A DNA stretch of 64,000 bases from Telmatactis stephensoni (GCA_029948255.1 JALIZF010001871.1:434001-498000), one strand, 5' to 3'; counted from the stretch's first letter, positions 22,097-33,750 are shown. A program made the numbers and translations. The notes: generated by a model not told the origin, from the sequence alone.

Positions 22097-22763
22097 GTAA
22101 ACATAAAAACAAGAGGATCTGTTAACATGTTTGTATTAATTTGAACTTAATAGAGTGTATGTACTATACTCTGTGAAATATTTACTAACCATTCAGCACA
22201 TAATAGTTGTCAACTATTTGTTTTAATGATCTACAAAATATGAACTTCCTAAATAAACCACACACACACAAAAAAAAACCACAAAGCTCAATGTATTTTT
22301 TGTTTTGGTCAAAGTGTTGTGCTCCTTTGTACAAAATATAGTACAATTAAACAGTACATATTTAGTTTCACCAATATATTTCATGCACTCTACCATTAAT
22401 TTTTTCATAAGTTCAGTGGAGAATGTAACAACAACTTGTAACAACAATGCTTACTTTATTTTGCTCCAATAAACAGTTCTAAAAAACAAGAATAAAGTAT
22501 GCATATTTTTCTAACATTAACAACAACAGCATTAATTTTTTGTAATAAATGGAAAGGATAGTGAAGGAATTGGGAGGTTATGAAAAAAATCATTTTAACT
22601 ACAACAAAATATTTAAACAAGTTGTAAAAGGCCTAGGTTTATGCTTGTACCTCATTTTCTTAACAATGAAGATTTCCCTTTTCTCCTCCTACCTTTTTAC
22701 ACTATGATAACAATAGAAAACAGTATAAAACATCAAAAATTACAAAAAGCTTGCCCCAGTGAG
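22097..22763. other. Harbinger intergenic spacer between convergent genes
   Basis: AT-rich region between the ends of the transposase and the Myb/SANT gene. Contains CA and A runs (22,259-22,280) and short AATAAA words but no other gene. Confidence 0.6.
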
Positions 22764-23858
22764 CTACAATTGAGTGTATGTACCACCATAATTGGAATTT
22801 TGTGGGGGAAAGACACTTGTGTCTGTGTGGCTCACATTTCCACTGGGCATGTTAAACATGCTTTCTTGAGATGCAAATTGATTATAGGGTGGAAAATTAT
22901 TCATAGATGTACTGTTACTGTTTTGCAGTAAGAATTGATTGCTGGCATATTGCTGCTGCTGTGCACCTCTATTCTGCAATAGCATACTTAGAATGAGTTG
23001 TTCATGTCTCCTATTAGCCTCTGCCTGTTCTTTCTGAAATGCTAGGAATAGTTCATCTCTCTTTTTATCAGCATCTAACAATTTCTCCATTCTTTCATCT
23101 TGAGCTTTATTCATACTTGCAGAATATGTTTCCATAGTTTTACATAATTGCATCAGTGCAGCAGTTTGACTTTTAGGTCTGATATCTTTCTTTGAATGTA
23201 CAGAAATCTTTGATTTTCCTTCTTCTTTCTTTACCTTTACTTTTTTCTTTTCATCTTTTTCTGTCTCCGCAGTGTTGTCTAATGATTCCATGTCGCTATC
23301 TTCGTTGCCATCTGAAGTGCATGTTTCTAATGAATCATCAGCTTGTGAGCTTACTGAACTTTCAGTAATTCCTTCCCCATCTGTATTACTCCCGTCACTG
23401 TCATTCTCTCTGAATACTGATACATCACTTGCAGAACAAGCAACGTCTGTCATATCATCAACAGCCTCGGTGAATATGGGATTCAAATAGTCATACCAAT
23501 CAGGTACTGATGTATCTTCAGAGGAAAGACCACTTCCATACTTGACTTTCTTCTGTATGGTTTTCCACTCACGTTTAAACCATTTATACTTGACTCTTAG
23601 CTGCTCTACACTCCATACTTCCCGTTGCATACCCCTTTTCTTTATTTCTTCCATCAAAATCTGCTGTATTTCTAGTAAGATTTCGTGGTTCGCCGATTTT
23701 TTCAGTGCAAGACATTCGAGGACTGTTCCCCAGCTTGACGTACAGTCTTTACGGTATTCAGGTGTCGCCAAAACTTCAGCAAATAAATTGGTTTCTTCCT
23801 TTGTCCAATGAAGCAATTTCTTCTCTGATTTTGACTTTCTTTTTCTTGAACATTTTGA
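22764..23858 (-). pseudogene. Harbinger Myb/SANT-like DNA-binding protein, main body
   Basis: The frame is open from 23,858 down to the stop at 22,764 (364 residues here). It begins in the Lys/Arg/Ser-rich segment KCSRKRKSKSEKK (nuclear-localisation-like). A Myb/SANT-MADF trihelix follows (LLHWTKEETNLFAEV, VKYKWFKREWKTIQKKV), then an acidic linker (SDGSNTDGEG, NEDSDMES), a basic KVKKEEGKSK stretch and a C-terminal helix (ADKKRDELFLAFQKEQ, RRHEQLILSML) before a Q/N-rich tail. There is no in-frame ATG: the frame meets a TGA within the inner transposon's terminal repeat. The first 12 codons lie on the far side of the insertion at 33,348-33,383, so the gene is split. An out-of-frame ATG with a good context (CCACCATGAAG at 23,880) belongs to the inner element, not to this gene. 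Confidence 0.88.
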
Positions 23859-23866
23859 GGATTTTG
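23859..23866. repeat. left target-site duplication GGATTTTG
   Basis: 8-bp GGATTTTG directly outside the left end of the inner element; the same 8 bp stand at 33,348-33,355 outside its right end. Confidence 0.88.
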
Positions 23867-23934
23867 GGTTTGTACTTCATGGTGGAAACCATATAGGCAC
23901 CTTACTAATTAACTGTATACTAGTATAATTTCTG

Positions 23935-26707
23935 TATACTACTGTGTTCCCTGTATACTAGTGTATTCCCTGTTATCTACTGTAATCCCTGTTATCTACT
24001 GTACTCCCTGTTATCTACTATATTCCCTGTTATCTACTGTAACCCCTGATATCTACTGTAATCCCTGTTATCTACTGTAACCCTCGTTATCTACTGTACT
24101 CCCTGTTATCTACTGTACTCCCTGTTATCTACTGTAATCCCTGTTATCTACTGTAGTCCCTGTTATCTACTGTAATCCCTGATATCTACTGTAATCCCTG
24201 ATATCTACTGTAATCCCTGTTATCTACTGTAATCCCTGTTATCTACTATATTCCCTGTTATCTACTGTAATCCCTGATGTCTACTGTAATCCCTGTTATC
24301 TACTGTATTCCCTGTTATCTACTGTAACCCCTGTTATCTACTGTAATCCCTGTTATCTACTGTAATCCCTGTTATCTACTGTAATCCCTGTTATCTACTG
24401 TATTCCCTGTTATCTACTGTAATCCCTGTTATCTACTGTAACCCCTGTTATCTACTGTAATCCCTGATATCTACTGTAATCACTGTGTAATCCCTGTTAT
24501 CTACTGTAATCCCTGTTATCTACTGTAACCTCTGATATCTACTGTAATCCCTGTTATCTACTGTAATCCCTGTTATCTACTGTAATCCCTGTTATCTACT
24601 GTAATCACTGTTATCTAGTGTAATCCCTGTTATCTACTGTGACCCCTGTTATCTACTGGAATCCCTGATATCTACTGTAATCCCTGTTATCTACTGTAAT
24701 CCATGTTATCTACTGTACTCCCTGTTATCTACTGTAATCCTTGTTATCTACAGCAATCTCTGTTATTTGTAATCCCTGTTATCTACTGTAATCCCTGTTA
24801 TCTACTGTATTCCCTGTTATCTACTGTAATCCTTGTTATCTACTGTAATCCCTGTTAACTACTGTAATCCCTGTTATCTGCTGCAATCCCTGTTATCTAC
24901 TGTAACCCCTGTTATCTACTGTAATCCCTGATATCTACTGTAATCACTGTGTAATCCCTGTTATCTACTGTAATCCTTGTTATCTACTGTAACCCCTGAT
25001 ATCTATTGTAATCCCTGTTATCTACTGTAACCCCTGTTATCTACTGTAATCCCTGTTATCTACTGCAATCCCTGTTATCTACTGTAATCCCTGATATCTA
25101 CTGTAATCCCTGATATCTACTGTAATCCATGTTATCTACTGTACTCCCTGTTATCTACTGTAATCCTTGTTATCTACAGCAATCTCTGTTATTTGTAATC
25201 CCTGTTATCTACTGTAATCCCTGTTATCTACTGTATTCCCCGTTATCTACTGTAATCCTTGTTATCTAATGTAATCCCTGTTAACTACTGTAATCCCTGT
25301 TATCTGCTGCAATCCCTGTTATCTACTGTAACCCCTGTTATCTACTGTAATCCCTGATATCTACTGTAATCACTGTGTAATCCCTGTTATCTACTGTAAT
25401 CCTTGTTATCTACTGTAACCCCTGATATCTACTGTAATCCCTGTTATCTACTGTAACCCCTGTTATCTACTGTAATCCCTGATATCTACTGCAATCCCTG
25501 TTATCTACTGTAATCCCTGATATCTACTGCAATCCCTGATATCTACTGTACTCCTTGTTATCTACTGTACTCCCTGTTATCTACTGTACTCCTTGTTATC
25601 TACTGTACTCCCTGTTATCTACTGTACTCCCTGTTATCTACTGTAATCCCTGATATCTACTGTACTCCTTGTTATCTACTGTACTCCCTGTTATCTACTG
25701 TACTCCCTGTTATCTACTGTAATCCCTGATATCTACTGTATTCCCTGTTATCTACTGTAGTCCCTGTTATCTACTATAATCCCTGTTATCTACTGTAACC
25801 CCTGATATCTACTGTAATCCCTGATATCTACTGTAATCCCTGTTATCTACTAAAATCCCTGTTATCTACTGTACTCCCTGTTATCTACTGTACTCCCTGT
25901 TATCTACTGTAATCCCTGATATCTACTGTATTCCCTGTTATCTACTGTAATCCCTGTTATCTACTGCAATCCCTGATATCTACTGTAATCCCTGTTATCT
26001 ACTGTAGTCCCTGTTATCTACTATAATCCCTGTTATCTACTGTAACCCCTGATATCTACTGTAATCCCTGATATCTACTGTAATCCCTGTTATCTACTGT
26101 AATCCCTGTTATCTACTGTACTCCCTGTTATCTACTGTAATCCCTGATATCTACTGTACTCCCTGTTATCTACTGTACTCCCTGTTATCTACTGTAATCC
26201 CTGATATCTACTGTATTCCCTGTTATCTACTGTAATCCCTGTTATTTACTGCAATCCCTGATATCTACTGTATTCCCTGTTATCTACTGTAATCACTGTT
26301 ATCTAGTGTAATCCCTGTTATCTACTGTAATCCCTGTTATCTACTGTAGTCCCTGTTATCTACTATATTCCCTGTTATCTACTGTAACCCCTGATATCTA
26401 CTGTAATCCCTGATATCTACTGTAATCCCTGTTATCTACTGTAATCCCTGATATCTACTGTAATCCCAGTTATCTACTGTAATTCCTGTTATCTACTGTA
26501 TTCCCTGTTATCTACTGTATTCCCTGTTATCTACTGTAATCCCTGTTATCTACTGTAATGCCTGTTATCTACTGTAATCCCTGTTATCTACTGTAATGCC
26601 TGTTATCTACTGTAATCCCTGATATCTACTGTATTCCCTGTTATCTACTGTAATCCCTGTTATCTACTGTAATCCCTGTTATCTACTGTAATCCCTGATA
26701 TCTACTG
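23935..26707 (+). repeat. 19-bp satellite array, left arm
   Basis: About 145 tandem copies of ATCCCTGTTATCTACTGTA with variants (CTGATATCTACTGTA, ACCCCTGTT, ATTCCCTGTT, ACTCCCTGTT). The first units at the outer edge are diverged (CTGTATACTAGTGTATTCC), grading into the terminal repeat. Irregular units such as CACTGTGTAATCCC recur at 24,481, 24,945 and 25,371, showing larger-block duplication. Confidence 0.97.
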
Positions 26708-26731
26708 CAAGTTATTGGATGGAAATTCACA

Positions 26732-27547
26732 ATGACTGAGAGTTTTGATGAGGTGAAATGTCTTTTCGAATCGCTTGCAAAAATTTACGAGGAAAAAACA
26801 AGTCGATTTCCGCTATATATGTCGACAATTGTTGCAAATGGCGTCACCAACTTTTAATTGTATTTCCAAATGTGCAGTAAAATTGGATTTATTGTTTCAC
26901 GCAGTACAAAGACTTACCGAAAAAAACTCTCAAAACGTTCTGCTCACTATAGGGAAATGAGTAGAGACTACTCCTTAGTTTTCAGAGAGCAAAATGACCA
27001 GGGTGAGCAAAGGCGTCAACCCACGCCAAATGCACAAACACTTATTGCTAACCTTAACAGGTTTATGGAAAAGTGGAAAAACATGAGGAATGCTGGCGAA
27101 AGTTTACCTTTGAGCAAAAATATTATAAAAGAGTTGAAGAACATCGAAGTTCAGATGAAAAAAGGATGTATATCCATGATTCCTCCAGGATGTGGAACTA
27201 TTAGAAATGAAAGGCTTCGCAGGGATCTAAAAAAGATTGCGATGAAAAACAGAATAGGTGTCGATCTCGCAAAAGCGCGGATGGAAAAAATAATCTATAA
27301 CGAGAATAGAAAAAAAGGTTTAAACATACCTTCAATTGAAGAACTAGTTATCGAAGAACTGAAATCAGATTCTCACTCAGCTTTAAAACGGCCCAAAAAA
27401 TGTGAAAAACGAGAAAGAACCAAAGTAACATTGAAAGAATTGACGTCTTCGCATATAGCACATTTGCAGTCGGAAATAGTTATGATCATCAACGAGATTG
27501 CCAACCAAAGTCGGAAGATTTTGAGAGCCCTTTCTCGTCACAAGTAG
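26732..27547 (+). pseudogene. transposase-like protein remnant of the inner element
   Basis: One frame from ATG at 26,732, with a TAA at 26,855-26,857 after 41 codons, then open to 27,547. The post-stop part reads TPNAQTLIANLNRFMEKW and, at residues 108-122 after the stop, IPPGCGTIRNERLRR. The GT-x-x-NE arrangement resembles the final-Glu block of DDE transposases (compare TNN-x-E in Mutator-like enzymes), so this may be the catalytic-domain C-terminal part of a large transposase whose N-terminal two thirds are gone, the satellite array starting just upstream. That reading is inference. The in-frame stop and missing N-terminus indicate decay. Confidence 0.5.
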
Positions 27548-28807
27548 AACTGTTAAGTATCATACGCGATGATCTTCAACGGCTGAAGCTGGCTGTTATT
27601 CTAAAAGGCAAATTAGGAACTAAAGTTTTTAATTACAGAGACCTACCCATTTTCACGCGTCCTCAAAGTGTAGCCAATGAGTGCAATCTAGAAAGTCATC
27701 AACAGAGAGACCTGCCTCAAATCGACATTGATACAAGAATTCAAAACATAGCATCATCGTGGGGATTTGATGTAAATGTTGTAGAAGGTGATGGAAATTG
27801 TCTGTTTACTGCTGTGGCAGCACAACTTGTATTCCTGCTTAGTGATAATGACCCATTATCTGAGTACCTCAAACACATGGGGTTTCGGAGTTCATTTACT
27901 GTGGATGAGCTTGCCAGTCACTTAGATGCAAGGCCGTCCAAGAGCTACAAGGCGATCGCACAGAGTTCTACCAAAGCTTCCTGCCAAGTTTTGTTGACAT
28001 ATTGGTTGAAGCCGAACGCTTTAGAGAATCAGGTACATTCTCTGGTCCTGTTTAGCAATCGCGAATACATTGCAAATACCATTGTTCATTCTCAATCCTT
28101 TGTACTTGACACCCTTTTTGACAGTTTCTCCAGAGGAGCTACAGCCATCGAACCACTATATCACGTTGGCATATAATCCAACAGGACCAGTTCATTATGA
28201 TGTACTTGCTCCCACTCTTTCTACCGTATCTAGTGGAAAAGAAGAAATGCACAACACTAAGCAAAGTGAATCAAGAAACGCTTCGACAGAAAAGCCGCAG
28301 AAGCCATGCCGATGTGGTGAAAAAAAGAAGTACGCATCCAAGCATACACGCACCTACAAAAGTAGATGTCGATGTATTCAAGTAAATGGTGAGTGCACGC
28401 GGCCCAATGCAGATGTACATGCAGGAAAGTGCCATGAAAACGGCTGTGGTGGTAATGAACTTTTAAGCACTAGTAAAAAGAAAAGAACACCAAGGAAAAA
28501 ACTATATAACATGAAATTAACAATCAAGCCTAAAAAATCAAAAATTTCCATTGAAGATAAAGGCGAAATGAAAAAGGAGGGGAAAATGAACATGCTAGAA
28601 TACTTTATATTATACGCCATTCTTTCCTACACAAAAAACAAAAATGGAATCTTTTGTGATCTAAAAGCTTGCAAAGAAATATACATAGCAATTGTTGATT
28701 GTATAAACAGCATCACAATTTTAGCCTGTCTCCCTGTCTATAAACACACTTTGACAGTCATACAATCTGAGAAGAAAAGCATAGATTCAAAAATGAACAC
28801 CGCATAA
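27406..28807 (+). pseudogene. OTU-like cysteine protease plus Cys-rich tail, frameshifted
   Basis: Frame 1 is open from 27,406 to 28,176 and overlaps the end of the transposase-like frame. It encodes VVEGDGNCLFTAVAAQL, the OTU catalytic block (Asp 27,790 and Cys 27,799 codons), then EYLKHMGFRSSFTVDELASH. The matching C-terminal OTU block (HYITLAYNPTGPVHYDVL, His codon 28,193) is in frame 2, so a frameshift between about 28,110 and 28,170 separates the catalytic Cys from the His. After it comes a Cys-rich module (CRCGEKKKY, SRCRCIQVNGECT, GKCHENGCGG) and a Lys-rich tail ending at 28,807. OTU domains remove ubiquitin in host proteins and occur as cargo in several large transposons; here the gene is broken. 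Which superfamily owns this architecture is not resolved. Confidence 0.68.
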
Positions 28808-30150
28808 AACTCGGTGAAAAAAGAACTGAAATCCTTCAGTGTTATGGTTAGTAATATTTCATTATTGTTTTGTATCATATCATATCAAGGAAATAAAATC
28901 TTTCATTAATTAGAGCTGATGCTCTTCATGTTTGAAATGTATATAAAATGATATATGAATAAAGTGTAGAATGATCAGATGAATATAGTTAAGAATACAG
29001 TAAATACACTAGAATACAGCGAATATACCGCTAGTCAGCGAATACACTATAGAATACGGTGAATACACTGGAATTATACAGTGCACTAGAATACAGTGAA
29101 TACACTAGCTAGAATACAGCGAATAAAGCTAGTAAAATACAGCGAATACACTAGAATACAGTGAATATACAGTAGAATACAGTGAATAAACTAGAATACA
29201 ATGAACATCGTAGAATAAGGTGTACTCTAAAATGTACTCATGATTTCTTGACTGTATAGTCAATTGGCATATTATTAAGCCCAAAAGAGCATAAATAATA
29301 TAAGAGAGGGAAACTTGTTAATGGGGAGAGCGGCGTGATGATTCCCATCTGTGCTATTTTTAGTAACCAGATGCAGTTTTAGTGCAGATTTGAGTTTTCA
29401 AAAAGAGTGTTAAAAACAAAGTTTTCTTAGTTCTACTTTGTTCATATTATCTAGTGTCAAAAGTGTGTACTTTCTAATTCACCTTCCCGGAGTTTCCCAG
29501 AATTCGATCATTACGATTCAGCGCGCGCAAGCGAGGTCAGGGGACAAAATTATATTAAAGCAAGTCTTAGATACACTGGGAAAATTCGCCAAAAAACGAG
29601 TATAGTACCTATAAACTCCGATAACAATTCATAAGAATGGTTTTGAAGAAATTCTCTAAAGTTCCTACTACTTCTGTTATGTCATAATCGACGTTTTTCT
29701 CATATAAATGCAAGAGTTCCCGATAAATGCAATCATTTCTTAATATTTTTGTCCCCTGACCTCGCTTGCGCGCGCAAATCATAAAAAATTCTGGAAAACT
29801 CCGGGAAGGTGAATGACAAAGTAACGATTTTGATGGAAAAAAAGACAAAAACGTAGAGGATTTTGTTCGCTTTTTGAAAGACATTTTAGCGAATATGTGC
29901 GCGCTACAAAAATAGCAATTTCAAATAAGGTTGACGGGACGAATGGCAATCGGCAATTAGTGATTGCAAGACAGAAAGGAAACTTGGGGTAACAGAAATT
30001 GCTTCATTTTCATTGATTAAATACCAGAGCAATGCCGGTACCATGCAGTAAAGACCTTATTGGACACAATGGTCAATAGGCGACTCATATCTCCGCGCTG
30101 GATAGCAATCTAATAGCGTGACCACAGTTCCTTTTGGCAAAAAGGATCAG
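28808..30150. other. inner-element spacer with degenerate minisatellite
   Basis: No intact gene. 28,985-29,215 is a degenerate minisatellite built on GAATACAGTGAATACACTA, similar in unit length to the 19-bp satellite but different in sequence. A separate foldback lies at 29,470-29,825. Confidence 0.6.
29470..29825. mobile_element. foldback insertion inside the inner element
   Basis: Arms ATTCACCTTCCCGGAGTTTC and the complement (TCCGGGAAGGTGAAT), followed inward by GCGCGCGCAAGCGAGGTCAG and TGACCTCGCTTGCGCGCGC; about 75 bp per arm, 175 bp loop. No target duplication resolved. Confidence 0.7.
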
Positions 30151-33100
30151 AGATTACAGCAGATAACTGGGATTACAGTAGATAACAGGGATTATAGTAG
30201 ATAACAGGGATTGCAGCAGATAACAGGGATTACAGTAGTTAACAGGGATTACAGTAGATAACAAGGATTACAGTAGATAACGGGGAATACAGTAGATAAC
30301 AGGGATTACAGTAGATAACAGGGATTACAGTAGATAAGGATTACAATAGATAACAGGGATTACAGTAGATAACAGGGGTTACAATAGATATCAGGGATTA
30401 CAGTAGATGTCAGGGATTACAGCAGATAACAGGGATTACAGCAGATAACAGGGGTTACAGCAGATATCAGGGATTACAGTAGATAACGGGGAATACAGTA
30501 GATAACTGAGATTACAGTAGATAACAGGGATTACAGTAGATAACAGGGATTACAGTAGATAACAGGGATTACAGTAGATAACAGGGATTACAGTTGATAA
30601 CAGGGATTACAGTAGATAACAGGGATTACAGTAGATAACAGGGAATACAGTTGATAACAGGGATTACAGTAGATAACAGGGATTACAGTAGATAACAAGG
30701 AATACAGTAGATAACAGGGATTACAGTTGATAACAGGGATTACAGTAGATAACAGGGATTACAGTTGATAACAGGGATTACAGTAGATAACAGGGATTAC
30801 AGTAGATAACAGGGAATACAGTAGATAACAGGGATTACAGTAGATAACAGGGATTACAGTAGATAACAGGGATTACAGTTGATAACAGGGATTACAGTAG
30901 ATAACAGGGATTACAGTTGATAACAGGGATTACAGTAGATAACAGGGATTACAGGAGATAACAGGGGTTACAGTAGATAACAGGGATTACAGCAGATAAC
31001 AGGGATTACAGTAGATAACAGGGATTACAGTAGATAACAGGGATTACAGTTGATAACAGGGGTTACAGTAGATAACAGGGATCACAGTAGATAACAGGGA
31101 TTACAGTTGATAACAGGGATTACAGTAGATAACAGGGATTACAGTAGATAACAGGGAATACAGTAGATAACAGGGATTACAGTAGATAACAGGGATTACA
31201 GTAGATAACAGGGATTACAGTTGATAACAGGGATTACAGTAGATAACAGGGATTACAGTAGATAACGGGGAATACAGTAGATAACAGGGATTACAGTAGA
31301 TAACAGGGATTACAGTAGATAACAGGGATTACAGTTGATAACAGGGATTACAGTTGATAACAGGGATTACAGTAGATAACAGGGAATACAGTAGATAACA
31401 GGGATTACAGTAGATAACAGGGAATACAGTAGATAACAGGGATTACAGTAGATAACAGGGATTACAGTAGATAACAGGGATTACAGTTGATAACAGGGAT
31501 TACAGTAGATAACAGGGATTACAGTAGATAACGGGGAATACAGTAGATAACAGGGATTACAGTAGATAACAGGGATTACAGTAGATAACAGAGATTGCTG
31601 TAGATAACAGGGATTACAGTAGATAACAGGGATTACAGTTGATAACAGGGATTACAGTAGATAACAGGGATTACAGTTGATAACAGGGATTACAGTAGAT
31701 AACAGGGATTACAGTAGATATCAGGGGTTACAGTAGATAACAGGGATTACAGTTGATAACAGGGATTACAGTTGATAACAGGGATTACAGTAGATAACAG
31801 GGATTACAGTAGATAACAGGGATTACAGTTGATAACAGGGATTACAGTAGATAACAGGGATTACAGGAGATAACAGGGGTTACAGTAGATAACAGGGATT
31901 ACAGCAGATAACAGGGATTACAGTAGATAACAGGGATTACAGTAGATAACAGGGATTACAGTTGATAACAGGGGTTACAGTAGATAACAGGGATCACAGT
32001 AGATATCAGGGATTACAGGAGATAACAGGGATTACAGGAGATAACAGAGGTTACAGTAGATATCAGGGATTACAGCAGATAACAGGGATTACAGGAGATA
32101 ACAGGGATTACAGTAGATAACAGGGATTACAGTAGATAACAGGGATTACAGTTGATAACAGGGATTACAGTAGATAACAGGCATTACAGTAGATAACAGG
32201 GAATACAGTAGATAACAGGGATTACAGTAGATAACAGGGATTACAGTAGATAACAGGGATTACAGTTGATAACAGGGAGTACAGTAGATAACAGGGATTA
32301 CAGTTGATAACAGGGATTACAGTAGATAACAGGGATTACAGTAGATAACAGGGATTACAGTTGATAACAGGGATTACAGTAGATAACAGGGATTACAGTA
32401 GATAACAGGGATTACAGTTGATAACAGGGATTACAGTAGATAACAGGGATTACAGGAGATAACAGGGGTTACAGTAGACAACAGGGGTTACAGCAGATAA
32501 CAGGGATTACAGGAGATAACAGGGAATACAGTAGATAACAGGGATTACAGTAGATAACAGGGGTTACAGTTGATAACAGGGATTACAGTAGATAACAGGG
32601 GTTACAGTCAATATCAGGGATTACAGTAGATAACAGGGAATACAGTAGATAACAGGGGTTACAGTAGATAACAGGGATTACAGTAGATAACAGGGGTTAC
32701 AGTTGATAACAGGGATTACAGTAGATAACAGGGGTTACAGTAAATATCAGGGATTACAGTAGATAACAGGGAATACAGTAGATAACAAGGGTTACAGTTG
32801 ATAACAGGGATTACAGTAGATAACAGGGATTACAGTAGATAACAGGGAATACAGTAGATAACAGGGGTTACAGTAGATAACAGGGAATACTGTAGATAAC
32901 AGGGATTACAGTAGATAACTGGGGTTACAGGAGATAACAGGGATTACAGTAGATAACAGGGGTTACAGTAGATAACAGGGATTACAGTAGATAACAGGGG
33001 TTACAGTAGATAACAGGGATTACAGTAGATAACAGGGGTTACAGTAGATAACAGGGATTACAGTAGATAACAGGGAATACAGTAGATAACAGGGGTTGCA

Positions 33101-33215
33101 GTAGATATCAGGGGTTGCAGTAGATAACAGGGATTACAGTTGATAACAGGGATTACACTAAATATCGGGGATTACAGTAGATAACAAGGATTACAGTAGA
33201 TAACAGGGATTAGAG
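30150..33215 (-). repeat. 19-bp satellite array, right arm
   Basis: About 160 copies of TACAGTAGATAACAGGGAT, the exact complement of the left-arm unit, with variants TTGATAACAGGG, AGATATCAGGG, GGAATACAG and GGGGTTACAG. TTGATAAC units, common here, are rare in the left arm. A block starting ACAGGAGATAACAGGGGTTA recurs at 30,951 and 31,863, a 912-bp (48-unit) spacing. Confidence 0.97.
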
Positions 33216-33347
33216 TAGGTAACAGGGAATACACTAGTATACAAGGATTACAGTAGTATACAGGGAACACAGTGGTACACAGAGATTATACTAGTATACA
33301 GTTAATTAGTAAGGTGCCTATATGTATTCCACCATGAAGCACAAACC

Positions 33348-33383
33348 GGATTTTGAGCATGAGTCCTTAGAGGAAGACGCCAT
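33348..33383 (-). pseudogene. detached 5' end of the Harbinger Myb/SANT gene
   Basis: The minus strand from ATG at 33,383 reads MASSSKDSCSKS in 12 codons, the last 8 bases being the right copy of the target duplication (33,348-33,355). The frame then continues exactly into the main body at 23,858 if the inner element is ignored. The total ORF before insertion would have been 376 residues. Confidence 0.88.
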
Positions 33384-33750
33384 GTTGGAAAATGCCCACA
33401 ATTCCACGTGAGCGTTTTGTAGTCCTCAGTCCTTCTCGAGCTTCGCCACTAAAAAGCGTGGAAAAACAGCGACAAATTCGTCATTTTAATCCGAGCAGAT
33501 ATAAATTCAGTGACGGATTATCTGCTCTTGCCGAATAATTCGTCAAATAGCCCGTCATTTGGACGTGTTTTTAGACGGAGTGTTTTGAGGCGGTTTAAGA
33601 CAAATAATTCGTCTTGTGTCCGAATTTATATTAAGACGAATTATGCGTCTGACACAAATAATTCGTCTGGACGGGTTATTCGTCTCTAGTATAAATACGG
33701 CCAATGCAGAGGTAGTGAATGTGAGATCGAAGACGGCCCAATGGAATATT

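Larger units (their letters stand above)
23867..33347. mobile_element. 9,481-bp DNA transposon with giant inverted satellite arms (foldback-like)
   Basis: Left end GGTTTGTACTTCATGGTGGA, right end its complement (GGTTTGTGCTTCATGGTGGA read inward). The terminal match continues about 60 bp through ATAGGCACCTTACTAATTAA and CTGTATACTAGTATAAT. An 8-bp duplication of GGATTTTG flanks it. Inside each end lies a 19-bp satellite array of about 2.8 kb (left) and 3.1 kb (right) in opposite orientation, then a core of about 3.4 kb with a broken transposase-like/OTU/Cys-rich reading frame. The long satellite-built inverted arms and 8-bp duplication recall Drosophila foldback and Galileo elements by analogy only; the superfamily is not determined. 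hAT, P and some other superfamilies also make 8-bp duplications. Confidence 0.85.
20712..33702. mobile_element. PIF/Harbinger transposon split by a later 9.5-kb insertion
   Basis: Terminal inverted repeats GGCCGTATTTATACTAGAGA at 20,712 and the complement ending GGCC at 33,702 (extending about 40 bp through CGAATAACYCGTCCAGACGAAT), flanked by the 3-bp repeat AAT on both sides (20,709-20,711; 33,703-33,705). Contents: an intact transposase at the left and an oppositely oriented Myb/SANT partner gene, both beginning with a similar ATGGCGTCT. Removing the inner element at 23,867-33,347 and one 8-bp duplication leaves about 3.5 kb, a normal size for an autonomous Harbinger. A 3-bp duplication fits the superfamily, although TWA would be more usual than AAT. 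Confidence 0.88.

Noticed and set aside
23846..23880. ATG at 23,880 as the start of the Myb/SANT gene
   Set aside because: Good sequence context, but one base out of frame and inside the inner transposon's terminal repeat; a mirror copy stands at its other end.
23935..33215. CRISPR-like regular repeats
   Set aside because: The 19-bp units are contiguous with no unique spacers, in a eukaryotic setting, and in opposite orientation on the two sides; it is a satellite.
20709..33705. TWA target duplication for the large Harbinger
   Set aside because: The flanking 3-bp repeat reads AAT on both sides; no placement of the ends gives TAA or TTA on both flanks.
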